From positions 1,310,001 to 1,374,000 of the forward strand of contig JACVVK020000037.1 in assembly GCA_018292915.2 (NCBI GenBank): a stretch of 64,000 bases of DNA, in the 5' to 3' direction. Shown here piece by piece: positions 1 to 28,159 of this stretch. The notes under the pieces are model-generated. The model was given only the letters and a program-made list of their open reading frames with translations. It did not search any database and was not told where the DNA came from. Numbering within the stretch: the first letter of the stretch is position 1; every line of letters starts with the position of its first letter. The stretch comes from Batillaria attramentaria. Lineage: Eukaryota > Mollusca > Gastropoda > Batillariidae. A program made the translations under genes and the position numbers.

Positions 1-631
1 AGGTGACGTCACATGCAGTACATATTGGGATCAGATGCACGGAGAAAGACTAGAACGTTAGAGCGAGACCAGTTTTGTCAAAGGAGCCAACACTATATTT
101 TTATGCTCACACTAGTCACAGATCGTTCTGAGCTGTTTTCGTTGTATCTGTCATTACAACACTTGAACAGTGACAGCGTCTGTAATGCTGGCACTGAACC
201 AACAGAAGCGTACTCGATGACGCGGCGACCACACTGAGCGCTCCAGTAGTGTAACGACAGTGGTAGAATGTGAATGTTCGACCGCTCGTGCAAAGTGTAA
301 ATAACATTGTATCGCATTAAGAGCTGTACTAATCCTCAAGATAGAGTGTTTCGAGCGTACAGGCGCACTCACGAGCGAAACTGTTCCAGAACATAAGCTG
401 GATTGGCAAAGATGGAGACGAAAGATTAATACGAGTGGCATAAAACGGAGACTAAGGCAAGTCTGCGAACAGTTACGGAAATACACGCCTATAATAGTCC
501 CGGCGTAAGTCTACTAGAGCTACACCTCAGACCAGTGTAGTCTCCTTCCGTGCATCAGGCCCATGAAGTATTACTTTACGTTCCATTTGCATGTAAAAGG
601 GTCACATGGAGCGACAGAGCAGTCTACCAAA
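1..631. repeat. Dispersed repeat family, copy near the left edge
   Basis: Bases about 116-205 match the reverse complement of 8577-8672, and about 305-370 match the reverse complement of 9225-9305. The family therefore occurs twice within 10 kb in opposite orientation, the second copy lying in introns 8 and 9 of the MCO gene. No coding signal is seen in this stretch. Confidence 0.5.
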
Positions 632-684
632 ACGACGTTGCGCGCGCGCACGCACGCACGCACGCACGCACGCACACACGCACG

Positions 685-721
<37 letters not shown>

Positions 722-977
722 GAGAAGAAAACCGCCAGCTAGTGTGCGCACCATGAACTGGAAGGTGAAGGACGCTGGTTAGAATCTGGGTCCTGTTTTG
801 AATGTTGAAATGCCTTCTAAGGAACATGGCCCTTTTATTAACGTCTCGTTTTACTAACAGAAGCATGTAAGCAAGAGCTGAAAACTGACATTGGATATGT
901 TGTTTTTGACATTAGTCATGCGTGCTAATCGGTGTCTAGTCGCTAATCTAGATCGAGATATATATATATATATATAA

Positions 978-1015
<38 letters not shown>
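632..1015. repeat. Microsatellites (CACG)n/(CA)n and (TA)n(GA)n
   Basis: 632-720 is a compound CACG and CA tract. 957-1015 is TA followed by GA dinucleotides, ending just before the palindromic repeat at 1021. The 230 bases between them show no gene. Confidence 0.85.
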
Positions 1016-1016
<1 letters not shown>

Positions 1017-1020
1017 TTTT

Positions 1021-1169
1021 CACAATGAGGTGCCCCCAATTACGGAAAATACACCACACGACTTTGTTTATTTCGACCGTAAAACTGCGAGTTTTAACGA
1101 GCAGTTTTACGGTCGAAATCAACAAACGAGTGTGGTGTATTTTACGTAATCGGGGGCACCACATTGGGA
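1021..1169. mobile_element. Near-perfect palindromic MITE (foldback)
   Basis: The two arms of about 65 nt are inverted copies of each other (GGTGCCCCCAATTACG on the left; its near complement CGTAATCGGGGGCACC on the right), joined by a short centre. A transcript would fold into one long hairpin. No flanking duplication is evident. Confidence 0.7.
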
Positions 1170-1176
1170 AAATTAT

Positions 1177-1500
1177 TTATACCACGTCGGTACCTGCATT
1201 TCTTTGACTTGACTTCGCTTTGTCCATAGGCTTTGAGAAGTCAGCAGGTCCGTTTCGAAGCCTCCGTCTTAGTAGAGAACTGGAACTAGGCTTACGCTTG
1301 TCACAAACACGACCGATTGTGGATAAAACGCAGCAAAAGATCAACAATTCCACGTCAAGCGACACGAAAAAGCTCCTTCGTCCCCATTCCCGTCCGAAGT
1401 CGAACCACGTCATGTCGTGACGTAAATTATTCTTTAGCCGCTTTCGCGTCATATCGTGACGTAAATCCTTTAACCAGAACACACTGCTGGAACATTGCTA
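1177..1500 (+). repeat. Dispersed repeat shared with 61205-61500
   Basis: About 300 bp align in the same orientation with 61205-61500, sharing for example GATTGTGGAT, CAGCAAAAGATCAACA and the CGTCCCCATTCC block. Neither copy has a convincing frame. Each lies within about 1.2 kb of an MCO-like signal-peptide exon, though the exons point in opposite directions. Confidence 0.55.
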
Positions 1501-1659
1501 GGGGTAGTACATGTGCACTCTTTAGGTACAGCCATAATTCACGTGTGATTGTCATGGGTACAATGTTATGCCACGCGTGGTGAATTATGGATTTTGAACC
1601 ATGACTTGTAATAGTGGTAGAGTGGTATAAATATTATTATATTTATACCACTTTTGCGG

Positions 1660-2225
1660 CTAGGGGTTAAAATTGTCTGAAGTACTGTGCAAAATTCGTG
1701 CGTCTTGGTAAAATTCTTAGATATGCAATTTGACGTGGCATCTCTCTGCTTCACATTTTGGGTACTGTTCGCAAGTTAGTCATTGCCTCGTTTCCGTACG
1801 GTGTGAAACGGCAATCGACTATTTCAGCTAAGAAATTCGCCTTTCATGGCTTGATTTTGCTTTGTAAGGTAGGCCTGGCTACAACTGGGCCAAATTTATG
1901 AACGGGTATAAATAACCTGTTTTAGGGCTAGTTTTATTTTAAGTACTTAATAACATAATATTACTTTCAAAAAGAGCTGCTAATTTTGTAGGTAAAATGG
2001 TCGATCGCCGTTTCCCGCCGTGGGATGAAAACTCGTTTTTTAGGGGGTGCCTCGATTCACCGGCCTACACGTTGAAACGAGGCTATGACTAAGTTTGCAA
2101 GCAGTTCCCAAAACGTGGAGCAGAAAGATGCCCTGACAAAATGTATATCTCAGAATTTTACCAAGACGTACCAGTTTTGCACAGTGCTTCAGACAATATT
2201 TAACCCGTGGCAAAAGTTGATTCGT
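1660..2225. repeat. Foldback repeat with ~140-bp diverged inverted arms
   Basis: Bases about 1667-1800 and 2060-2210 are inverted copies at roughly 80 percent by eye, sharing CGTCTTGGTAAAATTCT and the flanking CTGTGCAAAA block. A shorter hairpin (TGGTATAAATAT over ATATTTATACCA) lies just outside at 1616-1652. Non-autonomous foldback transposon remnant is the likeliest identity. The 360 bases to its right show nothing recognisable. Confidence 0.55.
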
Positions 2226-2585
2226 GTACAAATACATGTACGCCGAAAGTCCCTGAAGCCATAATTGGAAATCTTCCATTCATTTGGCTGTTGGTGGAGC
2301 TGGTTTTTGATCTTGTCGTTTACATGAACGCAAGAAATTGATGTAACACTTGTATTCGTTTGATCAAACGTATTTGTACTGTTACATAATATTTAAGAGA
2401 AAGCGCCGTTTTAACCCAGCAGACGTTTTTGCTCTACGGCCTACACATCTCTGTGAAAACGAGTTGCCACCATATCAGGGTCTGCTCTGCTTTCAGTTGC
2501 TTATACACTATATTAAAATATTCAATATTACCATTAAGAAAGTTGAAAGCTTTACATTGTTTTAGCTGTTACGAAAGAAACTCAC

Positions 2586-2667
2586 CTGCACTTGCAGAAA
2601 GGAACATGGAAACCGTGACCGTTGTCAAGAGTATCATAAGCGCAGACTTGCCGACCTGACAATTCAT
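2586..2667 (-). CDS. Signal-peptide exon of a second, tandem MCO gene (rest beyond the left edge)
   Basis: Read on the minus strand, an ATG at 2667 opens 27 codons plus one base, ending SMFLSASA before a GTGAGT donor. Length, phase and position-by-position residues match exon 1 of the MCO gene at 23720 (MNCQVGK against MSCQIGK; SMFLSASAG against SMFCSASAG). The upstream flank to about 2800 also aligns with the flank of the other copy. No second exon is visible in the 2.58 kb to the left edge, which is compatible with the 3.8-kb first intron of the intact copy. The start is inferred by homology; whether the gene is intact cannot be judged here. Confidence 0.72.
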
Positions 2668-3311
2668 GGTGACAAACTGAAAGCGTTGTCAAACAATGGC
2701 AGGACACAAAGCGCACGATGCTGCCTAGAAGCAGCAACAAAGGTCGTACAGCGTGATTCAGAAACAGGAATAATGTCCGCGGTGCACCTTCCGATTCTCG
2801 TTCGGCTGTGCCCGGATGATTACTAGTTGTGTCACGTCTTCGTCTGCTCCGCTAACCTTTTGGGGCTTCTTTTTGTTGAAGGCTGTGTTGCACTTATAGT
2901 GAAGCACTGAACCATTACGGGTGGATGGGTCGGGAAATGTGTGTCATTCGCGTCGCCCAATTTGTGAACACGCTGTCACGCACCCATCTCCTCTGACAAC
3001 CCCCTCCGCTCTCTCTCTCCTCCCCCGCCCCCTCCCCCCGGCCCGCCTTTCTCTTTAAGGACGTCAAGTTGATCTCCATTTGCCCCAGCCCCCATTTCAA
3101 CGCTCCCACCCACCCCTTCCCACCCGGCTGTTGATCTACATTATTTCATAAGGCCGGGTAATATGACCGAAGCGCCGTTTTGGTTCAGGAGTCACGTTAA
3201 CTCTCTCTATGCTGAGAGTTTTGTTTTTTTTACCAGTAGCATACTAACAGACGGTTGCTTCCTTTTGACTGGTAAAAACCCGTTTTGCAATCGTTGTGTT
3301 TAGTTCCGCAC
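2668..3311. other. 5' flank of the left MCO copy
   Basis: The first ~130 bases align with the 5' flank of the intact MCO gene (GCACGATGCTG, AGAAGCAGCAACA and GACAGGAAT/GAAACAGGAAT blocks), but here as one unit instead of the tandem array at 23740-24010. The rest has a pyrimidine tract (2996-3060) and no recognisable gene. Confidence 0.5.
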
Positions 3312-4272
3312 TTTATGATATCATCACTGAGAATAAAAATAGAAAGTTGGCGATCCAATTAACTAGACCTCTGCAGCCAAGCGTTGTGAACGTGATGGCC
3401 CCAGATCGCGACCTTAGCATAGAGAGAGTTAAATTAAGCCTTTACCACCCTCATAACCCCCTTTTTTTTTTTTTTTGCACAAAAGAAACCGTCGTTAAAT
3501 TCCTGGTGGTGGCGGGTTGCTTTCCATTCCTTCTACTGTGAACAAATTGTATGTGGTTGACATGGATGACTATACGGGTAGTCTCAATGATTGTATAGCT
3601 ATTTAATGTAGAGGACACCACTGGCATTCAGCGTATCCACAACTTGTGTTGCCCGATACATTCAAGCTGATGAAACTTGCTGTCAGAGAAGTTTATTTGT
3701 ACGCCTTTCTGTGCGTTCGAATAGGTATTATATGGTGAGAGGGAAAGAGGGTTTTCTGCAGGTTTCTGTTTAATGTAACGCCTCTTATCAATTGGTGACA
3801 CTCCTAACTCGTTTGTAGTGCCCAACATAGCGATATTTGAAGAGCCCTGCAGTACGACGGTGAAAGCAGTGTCCCTAACAAAAACAGCGAAAACGCGAGT
3901 CGAAACCCTGCATCCTGCACGAGTATAAGCGCGGACTTATGTACTGGGTTATGGTATCAACATTTCTTACACTTTCTGGTGATGCAACGTCACACAACTT
4001 GTCTTCAGTAGATCGTAGGAACAGAAGCCAAAAAAGGGGTGCATAAGTACATTTTTATCAATGTTGAGATATACACATGTCTAGAAAGAGGATTAAATGC
4101 TCTTTAATTTTATAGAATAATTGTTTTACTCACAAAATTGTGAAGACAGCGGTCGGCTGAAGTTGTAAGTGGTACTGACAGTACAAGGAGTGACGACAAG
4201 TACTTTTTGTGTATTGCGTGGAATGCGACTTGTGTACACTTTCAGGGGAACTGGTCACAACTAATAGCCGGC

Positions 4273-4311
<39 letters not shown>

Positions 4312-5618
4312 AGAAAACCTTGAGTAGAGACACACAGATTTCTGTTTCCCTGGGCTGCACGAATAGAACAGGTCACTGACGAATTCATCCATCTTTTCAT
4401 TATTTCTCTCATGACTTGACCACACACTTTTGGTAATCCGCTTTTTTTGCTACATGGTAGACACAATCGCACACTTTCCACGACAAAAGATAGTTATAAG
4501 TCAATATATTTATTGATATTCAAAGTAAACACAACGAAAACATTGATTAAGTTCTGAACACCTGGTCATGCTAAGACTTATGATTGGCAGGGTTTTATTG
4601 ACAAGTCCAGTTATTATGATTCTTAATGAAGTTGTACACATAATAAATACACACAACAACAACAACACGCATAACTACTTGCGATTACTTTTTGTCTTAA
4701 GTTTTCTAGGGGTGTCCGCCTTACGTAAACCACTTAAGAAAAGGTAACCCCATTACTTTTGCCAAAGAAATGTATTTAGAAACAGCCAGCCACTGTAAAT
4801 TTTATCAAGGCTCTGCCGACTTATCCTAAGACAATACACAGGCTAAGAATTAACTCTTCAAGAAAGGGACAGAACCTAAGTTTGGAAACTTAGGTTTGGA
4901 AAAACGCCAACCGGAAAAAAAAACTAACCCCCCAAAAACAAATTATCACCAACAAAAACATGACGTTTAGTTTCATCGTTGGCATAATTATCTCCTATCG
5001 TGTCTTATGTCGCTGCTCTGGTTCCAGTGGAAGTATTCTCAATAAGTACACCATACAGATTGTTCCGATTACATGTCGCCGACGTATCCTACGACAATAC
5101 CTAGGCTAGGGACTCTTCAAGAAAAGAACAGAACTTAAGTCTGAAAAAAAAATCAACCATAAAAACAAAACAAAAACCAAAAACCAAAACAAAACCTCCA
5201 AAAAAAACAAATTACCAACAACAAAAAACATGACGTATTGTTTCATAGTTGGGACATCCCTATCCCTATCGTGTTTTCTGTTGGTGCTCTGGTTGTAATG
5301 GAAGTGTTCTCGATATGTATGCCCCATACAGACTGTTCCGATTACATGTTGCCACCGCATACAACGGTTTAGAATGAAGGGCCCGTATGTAAAAATCGAG
5401 GTTAATTTAACCCACGGCTACGGGCCTAACCCAGACTAGGGCAAAAGAAACCCCAAAACAAAATTAAATAAAAATGGGAGCGAAGAAACGAAGACAAAAA
5501 TCCTTCTATAACGGCATAGGGACCTTGCTGGAATGGACCCGCTTCCTGATTTAAAACAAAAAACAACAGAAAATTTAACCCTAGAGTTAGTTTAGTTCGA
5601 GATTAGACTCTAACCCGG
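3312..5618. repeat. 2.3-kb segment, copy A of a near-identical pair
   Basis: This stretch aligns base for base with 27116-29467 at roughly 97 percent by eye, in the same orientation, about 23.8 kb apart. Differences are mostly point changes, a longer CA tract in copy B and a small insertion near 27845. No protein-coding frame is supported in it. Copy A ends inside the small TIR element at 5379-5656. Confidence 0.85.
4268..4310. repeat. (CA)n microsatellite in segment copy A
   Basis: Pure CA tract, shorter than its counterpart in copy B (28112-28158). Confidence 0.9.
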
Positions 5619-5656
5619 GGCTATACTCCCTAACCCCGACTTTTACATTCGGGCCC
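5379..5656. mobile_element. Small TIR element (MITE)
   Basis: The left end GGGCCCGTATGTAAAAATCG and the right end (reverse complement GGGCCCGAATGTAAAAGTCG) form terminal inverted repeats around 278 bp without coding capacity. The same element is present, truncated on its right, at about 29229-29467. Confidence 0.6.
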
Positions 5657-6263
5657 AGAAATCTACATTTCGTATGTCACAGGATCAATGCTCCAACAAA
5701 GATTTATTCAGAGTTGCCGTTTCTGGCCGCCGTACAATAGTCACAGGGCCATGTGAGGTATAATCACATTCTACCCCCTCCTCTACCGGGGTAATGGGGG
5801 AGAGGAGGGGGGGGGGAGGAAAACGGGGGTTAAAGCGTTGGATTGTCAGTGCTCGAATCGTGAGTTCGAACCCAAGCTGAGAGTTTTAAAAAAGTGCGCT
5901 GATATTTTCCCTGTTGCCTCGTCTTTGATGTTGCCCTTTCCTACTTCTTAATCAAATGCTTTGATCAAATAATGGACAAACCTACAGGATCAAACTTGAG
6001 TACAAACGTCATTGCACAAGGACCGTTTGAAAACAATGGCTTATTTAGAAACATGAAATCACGTTAGTTTGAAGATTAAGATCGAGAGCAAACGTAACGC
6101 CAAGTATGTTAGTTGCAGGTTTAACATGACGTAATAGTTCTGTATGGTCTGAACACAGACATTCAGTTCGCTGTTATTGTGACAGACACTTCGTAAGACT
6201 GACATTTAGCGTCACGAATGGACATGGGTGTGAAATAAATATAGAAACAGAGTAATGTGGGAG
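5657..6263. other. Intergenic stretch with a degenerate SINE head
   Basis: Around 5830-5880 a tRNA-like string (GCGTTGGATTGTCAGTGCTC then GAGTTCGAACCC) resembles the head of the window's main SINE family without its tail. A G-rich run lies at 5800-5830. Nothing else is recognised. Confidence 0.4.
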
Positions 6264-6399
6264 GGTAGGTGGGTGGGCGGGTGGGAGTTTGGGAGTTTAA
6301 CGTCCTTTTCCACCACAAACGGGTGATATCAAAGACGGGGCAACGATGAAAAAGCCAGCACAAATATTTGGCCCCAGCCGGGACACGAACTCACGACCG
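6264..6399 (-). mobile_element. tRNA-derived SINE, 5'-truncated, minus strand
   Basis: It has the body and tail of the family (CCAAATATTTGTGCTGGC; GATATCACCC; GGAAAAGGACGTTAAACTCC) on the minus strand but breaks off before the A box. It is flanked by imperfect repeats TAATGTGGGAG (6253-6263) and TAATATGGGAG (6400-6410), read as the target-site duplication. Confidence 0.75.
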
Positions 6400-6518
6400 T
6401 AATATGGGAGGTAAAAGGGCGTAAAAGAATCAGAAAAAATTCGCGCTTGGTAATTTAGTCGCTTTCCAGAAAAAAAATAACCCCAAATCTACTTTTTCTT
6501 TGATGCTGTTTACACTAC

Positions 6519-6781
6519 AACCCGGGTTAAAATCAAGTTTACCTCGACTGGGGTTGGACTCGGGTCAATAGCGTATACACTACAATACACTACATTATCT
6601 CCAAGTCTAACCGTGGCAATGACGTAGAAAACCTTACGTCATGCCCGCCGTCATGCCTTGACGAAAGCATCATATCATGACGCCAGCTGCATGTTTAGAT
6701 CCGAAATGCGAGTTAGCCCTGGACCCGGGTTCAACGCTGGTCTGTAGCAGGGTTGAACCGGGGTCGCTTTTAACCCGGGTT
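6519..6781. mobile_element. Palindromic element in the MCO 3' flank
   Basis: Ends are AACCCGGGTTAAAA (6519-6532) and TTTTAACCCGGGTT (6768-6781), exact inverted copies, with further CCCGGGTT-like blocks inside. It abuts the MCO stop codon by about 14 bases, so the MCO 3' UTR probably runs through it. Confidence 0.5.
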
Positions 6782-6794
6782 GGATGATCATCCA

Positions 6795-23720
<16,926 letters not shown>

Positions 23721-23739
23721 GGTGAGAACTGTCAGGATA

Positions 23740-24060
23740 AGGCAGGGCAGGTTGCACGATGCTGTGCAGAAGTAGCAACACAGATCGCAGGGCGTAATCC
23801 AGACACAGGACAGACCGCACGATGCTGTGTAGAAGCAGCAACACAGATAGCAGAGGGTAATCCAGACTGCACGATGCTGCGCGGAAGCTGCAACACAGAT
23901 CGCAGAGCCTACAGGCTGCACGATAATGTCACAGTGTAGAAGCAGCAACGCAGATCGCAGAGCGTAACCGACACAGGACAGATTCCAGGGCGCTGAAAAG
24001 AAGCAGAAACACGGACAGTTCGCAGAGCGTAATGTAGTGACAGGAATGATGTCAGTGGGA
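23740..24060. repeat. ~50-60-bp minisatellite in the MCO 5' flank
   Basis: Four to five imperfect units, each starting GCACGATGCTGTG and containing AGAAGCAGCAACACAGATCG, begin about 20 bases upstream of the MCO start codon. The left MCO paralogue has a single unit. Its position makes it part of the 5' UTR or proximal promoter. Confidence 0.75.
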
Positions 24061-24326
24061 CGTACGCCCTCCCTGTCTATAATCTTCAGCTCTGCTTGGG
24101 TAAATACTGGGTCGCGTGTCCGTCGCCTTTCTTGTACTGGAGAAACATAGCCCTGGACCTTCGTCGGCCGATCTTCGTCGTCGGCGTTTGACGTCACGCA
24201 CGCGCGCCCGTACACACGCCGACGCGGGATGCGTTTGTAACATAGCAATCGTTCGGTGTTCGTCCAGTTCGCGCGCAGAATGCTCCCCCCCCCCCCCCCC
24301 CCCCCCCCGATTGATGTCCCTTCGCA

Positions 24327-26445
24327 GATCTGAGCCAAGAAATTTTGCATTTTCAGACAGCCCCCGACGTAAAGACACACACTGGCAGACACGGAGACAC
24401 GCAATGGCAGACACGGAGACACACAGCCGAAAGACATACTACGGCAGATACACACACGCTCACAAGCAGAGAAGGCACTCTGTCAAGACTGCAATTATAT
24501 ACAACCTTCTCACAGACAAGCAGAGTGTAGTTTTCAAAGATTTGTTGGTATGGAGCTTTGGAACACTATCATTCCAACAAATAAATTGCATGGCAATAAA
24601 TTTTGCGTTAACCATGCATGCAAAAGTATTCCTTTCCATGAGACTGATTCTAAACACAATTATAAACATTGTCATGTGGAAAGTATGCATTTTCATAGAT
24701 GAATTGTTTATTTACTCATTAAGAAATGAGTTTTTTGCACAACAATGGGCTACAGAGTTATTTCCCTTGGTGTGTCTTGGTGTCTGCCACTGCGTGTCTT
24801 CCGTGTCTGCCTCTGCATGTCTTCCGTGTCTGCCAGTGGATGTCTTTGCTTTCTTAACTGTTTGTGTGTACACATAGTGAAAACGATCATGTACCTCCCT
24901 CTACAAACGTTTTACAGACACTGAAAGCACAAACATAAATGATTATGTACCTCCCTATATATATGATGTACCAATGATGCAAAAAAAAAAAAAAAAAAAA
25001 AGCCAGGCATTACAAGACACTGAAAACACAAATCTAAATGATTATGTACCTCCCTATATATATGATGTACCAATCATGCAAAAAAAGAAGCCAGGCGTGG
25101 CACAGCTTATGTACTTTTTTGTTGTTCTTTTACTACTTTCATTATTGTCCCTTCACAAAGCTGCAATTGTACAGAATCAATTCTTAGGTTTTGTGTTGCA
25201 TACTGCACATTGATATATTTTAGCAATAACACAAGGCTTGCTGGGGCACAATATAAGACTACAAACTGGTCAGGCAGACACAAATTAAGACATGCACAGG
25301 CCGACATAAAGACACGAGACAGAATACACAAACATATATACAACCAATTATCAGATTTTCTGTTGCATACTACATGTTGATTTATTTTGGCAATATATTG
25401 GCTTGGGTATGATATATGAATACAGGCAGGTCTCTATTAAAAATATTAGAACACTGCACTGGCAGTCTCCAAAGTCACACAGGCAGACACAAAGACACGC
25501 TCTGGCAGACACAAAGATGCGCACGGGCAGACACAAAGACACGCACTAGCAGACACAAAGACACGCACTAGCAGACACAAAGACACGCACGGGCAGACAC
25601 AAAGACACGCACTGGCAGACACAAAGACACGCACTAGCAGACTCAAAGACACGCACGGGCAGACACAAAGACACGCACGGGCAGACACAAAGACACGCAT
25701 GGGCAGACACAAAGACACGCACTAGCATACACAAAGACAAGCACTGGCAGTCAACAAAGACACACAGGCAGACACAAAGACACGCATGGGCAGACACAAA
25801 GACACGCATGGGCAGACACAAAGACACGCACTAGCATACACAAAGACAAGCACTGGCAGTCAACAAAGACACACAGGCAGACACAAAGACACGCACCGGC
25901 AGACACACACACAGATTTTTTTTTTTTTTAATGTAGAAAATTTTTGCCAAAAAACACAACGTGCAGCCTTTTCTGTATTTCTTCATTATTTTTTCGTATT
26001 CTGTAAATTCACACACAAACTACTTCTACACGCAAGACACACACGGGCAGACAGAAAGACACGCAAATGGCTGACACGCAAGACACACAATGGAAGCTAA
26101 CTCCGTAACCAGTTATGCCAAAGCCTACTCTGTTTTAAGAATAAATAAACACCTGGTACATAACAATGCATATTATTTGCATGGCATTGTTAATACATGT
26201 GTTTGGACTTAGGTATAACTGGCAAGAAAAAAGCAAAGTTTGCTGCCAACTTTAATTTCATTGTTAAAGTCAGTAGGGCTTCACACCACTCAATATTTGG
26301 CTTCCACAAATAGTGTGTTCTGTGCCTGTCAGCGTGTCTGTGTCTGCGAGAGCGTGTCTTGGTGTCTGCCAGTGCGTGTCTTGGTGTCTGCCAGTGCGTG
26401 TCTTGGTGTCGGAGGGTGTCTGAAAATGCAAAATTTCTTCATAGA
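24327..26445. mobile_element. 2.1-kb TIR element with subterminal 22-bp tandem arrays
   Basis: The left end CAGATCTGAGCCAAGAAATT and the complement of the right end CAGATCTATGAAGAAATTTT are followed on both sides by TTTTGCATTTTCAGACA and then arrays built on GGCAGACACAAAGACACGCA. Arrays sit at 24370-24450, inverted at 24765-24850, at 25470-25910, and inverted at 26330-26410. A ~100-bp internal stretch is directly duplicated (24937-25010, 25037-25100). No transposase is seen. It separates the MCO 5' flank from the 2.3-kb segment copy B. Confidence 0.65.
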
Positions 26446-27115
26446 TCTGGCACAATCACAAAACTTCAGGTATGCGCTCTTATGAATTTTAGCATGTATT
26501 TGAAGATGTTTGTACATGTCAGCTTAGCGTGCTTGCTGTTTTTGTAAATGGTAAAGAAACTCTTTCATGTGGAACGTGAAAAACCAAGTCAACCGGGCAA
26601 AACTATGGTTTGCAGTGTCGTCTGCCAGCTATGTGTAGCCGTTTCAGCTTGTGGTACTATGATTAATGAATCATTCCAAATAGTGACTGACAACAGGAAT
26701 CGATAATATGTCACCGGTATATGTGTGTTTTCATCCCTGCGGATCGAAAAGATATGACTATGAGGTAGCCTGCTTTTATACATGTTTGTAATGCACATGC
26801 ACTAGGATGTAAACAACACAGTGAGATGGCTCCAAATGGTAGGTCTCTTTGGAGACTGATTGTTCGTAATCCACGGCTTATCAGTTCTCATAAGTGTGCA
26901 AGACAACAGTGAATATGTTTAAAAATCATCAAATTATATTGTCATTGTACTTACCACAGTAGCACGGGCAGAAAAAGGGCCGAAGGTGCGTTCGGAAAAA
27001 TCGCAATTTTCACGACGAAGATCAGAATCTTCGTTCGTGCCAAAGTTCACGCGCATGCGCGCTCGCGGCAATGCTAAAAATAAAGGGGAATCCCGACGAC
27101 GAAGATTGACGAAGA
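26446..27115. other. Intergenic stretch, nothing recognised
   Basis: No gene, repeat or strong motif is recognised. GACGAAGAT is repeated several times near 27010-27115. Confidence 0.4.
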
Positions 27116-28108
27116 TTTATGATATCTTCACTGAGAATAAAAATAGAAAGTTGGCGATCCCATTAACTAGACCTCTGCAGACAAGCGTTGTGAACGTGAC
27201 GGCCCCAGATCGCGACCTTAGCATAGAGAGAGTTAAATTAAGCCTTTACCACCCTCATAACCTTTTTTTTTTTTTTGCACAACAGAAACCGTCGTTAAAT
27301 TCCTGGTGGTGGCGGGTTGCTTTCCATTCCTTCTACTGTGAACAAATTGTATGTGGTTGACATGGATGACTATACGGGTAGTCTCAATGATTGTATAGCT
27401 ATTTAATGAAGAGGACACCACTGGCATTCAGCGTATCCACAACTTGTGTTGCCCGATACATTCAAGCTGATGAAACTTGCTGTCAGAGAAGTTTATTTGT
27501 ACGCCTTTCTGTGCGTTCGAATAGGTATTACATGCTGAGAGGAAAAACAGGATTTCTGCAGGTTTCTATTTAATGTAACGCCTCTTATCAATTGGTGACA
27601 CTCCTAACTCGTTTTTAAGTAGTGCCCAACATAGCGATATTTGAAGAGCCCTGCAGTACGACGGTGAAAGCAGTGTCCCTAACAAAAACTGTATTCACAG
27701 CGAAAACGCGAGTCGAAACCCTGCATCCTGCACGAGTATAAGCGCGGACTTATGTACTGGGTTATGGTATCAACATTTCTTACACTTTCTGGTGATGCAA
27801 CGTCACACAACTTGTCTTCACTAGATCGTAGTAACAGAAGCCAAAATTACTGTGTCGTTCTCGCAAAAAAAAGGGTGCATAAGTACATTTTTATCAATGT
27901 TGAGATATACACATGTCTAGAAAGAGGATTAAATGCTCTTTAATTTTATAGAATAATTGTTTTACTCACAAAATTGTGAAGACAGCGGTCGGCTGAAGTT
28001 GTAAGTGGTACTGACAGTACAAGGAGTGGCGACAAGTACTTTTTGTGTATTGCGTGGAATGCGGCTTGTGTACACTTTCAGGGGAACTGGTCACAACTAA
28101 TAGCCGGC

Positions 28109-28159
<51 letters not shown>

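Noticed and set aside
1021..1169. Palindrome starting CACAATG as a Transib relative
   Set aside because: The right end reads CCCAATG when complemented and the 5 bases outside do not match (GTTTT against AAAAT).
24116..24877. 253-codon plus-strand frame
   Set aside because: Crosses a C homopolymer and the boundary and arrays of the 2.1-kb TIR element.
25446..26016. Cys-rich secreted peptides (conotoxin-like) on the minus strand
   Set aside because: The Cys pattern comes from a 22-bp tandem DNA repeat read in frame; there is no credible leader or stop conservation.
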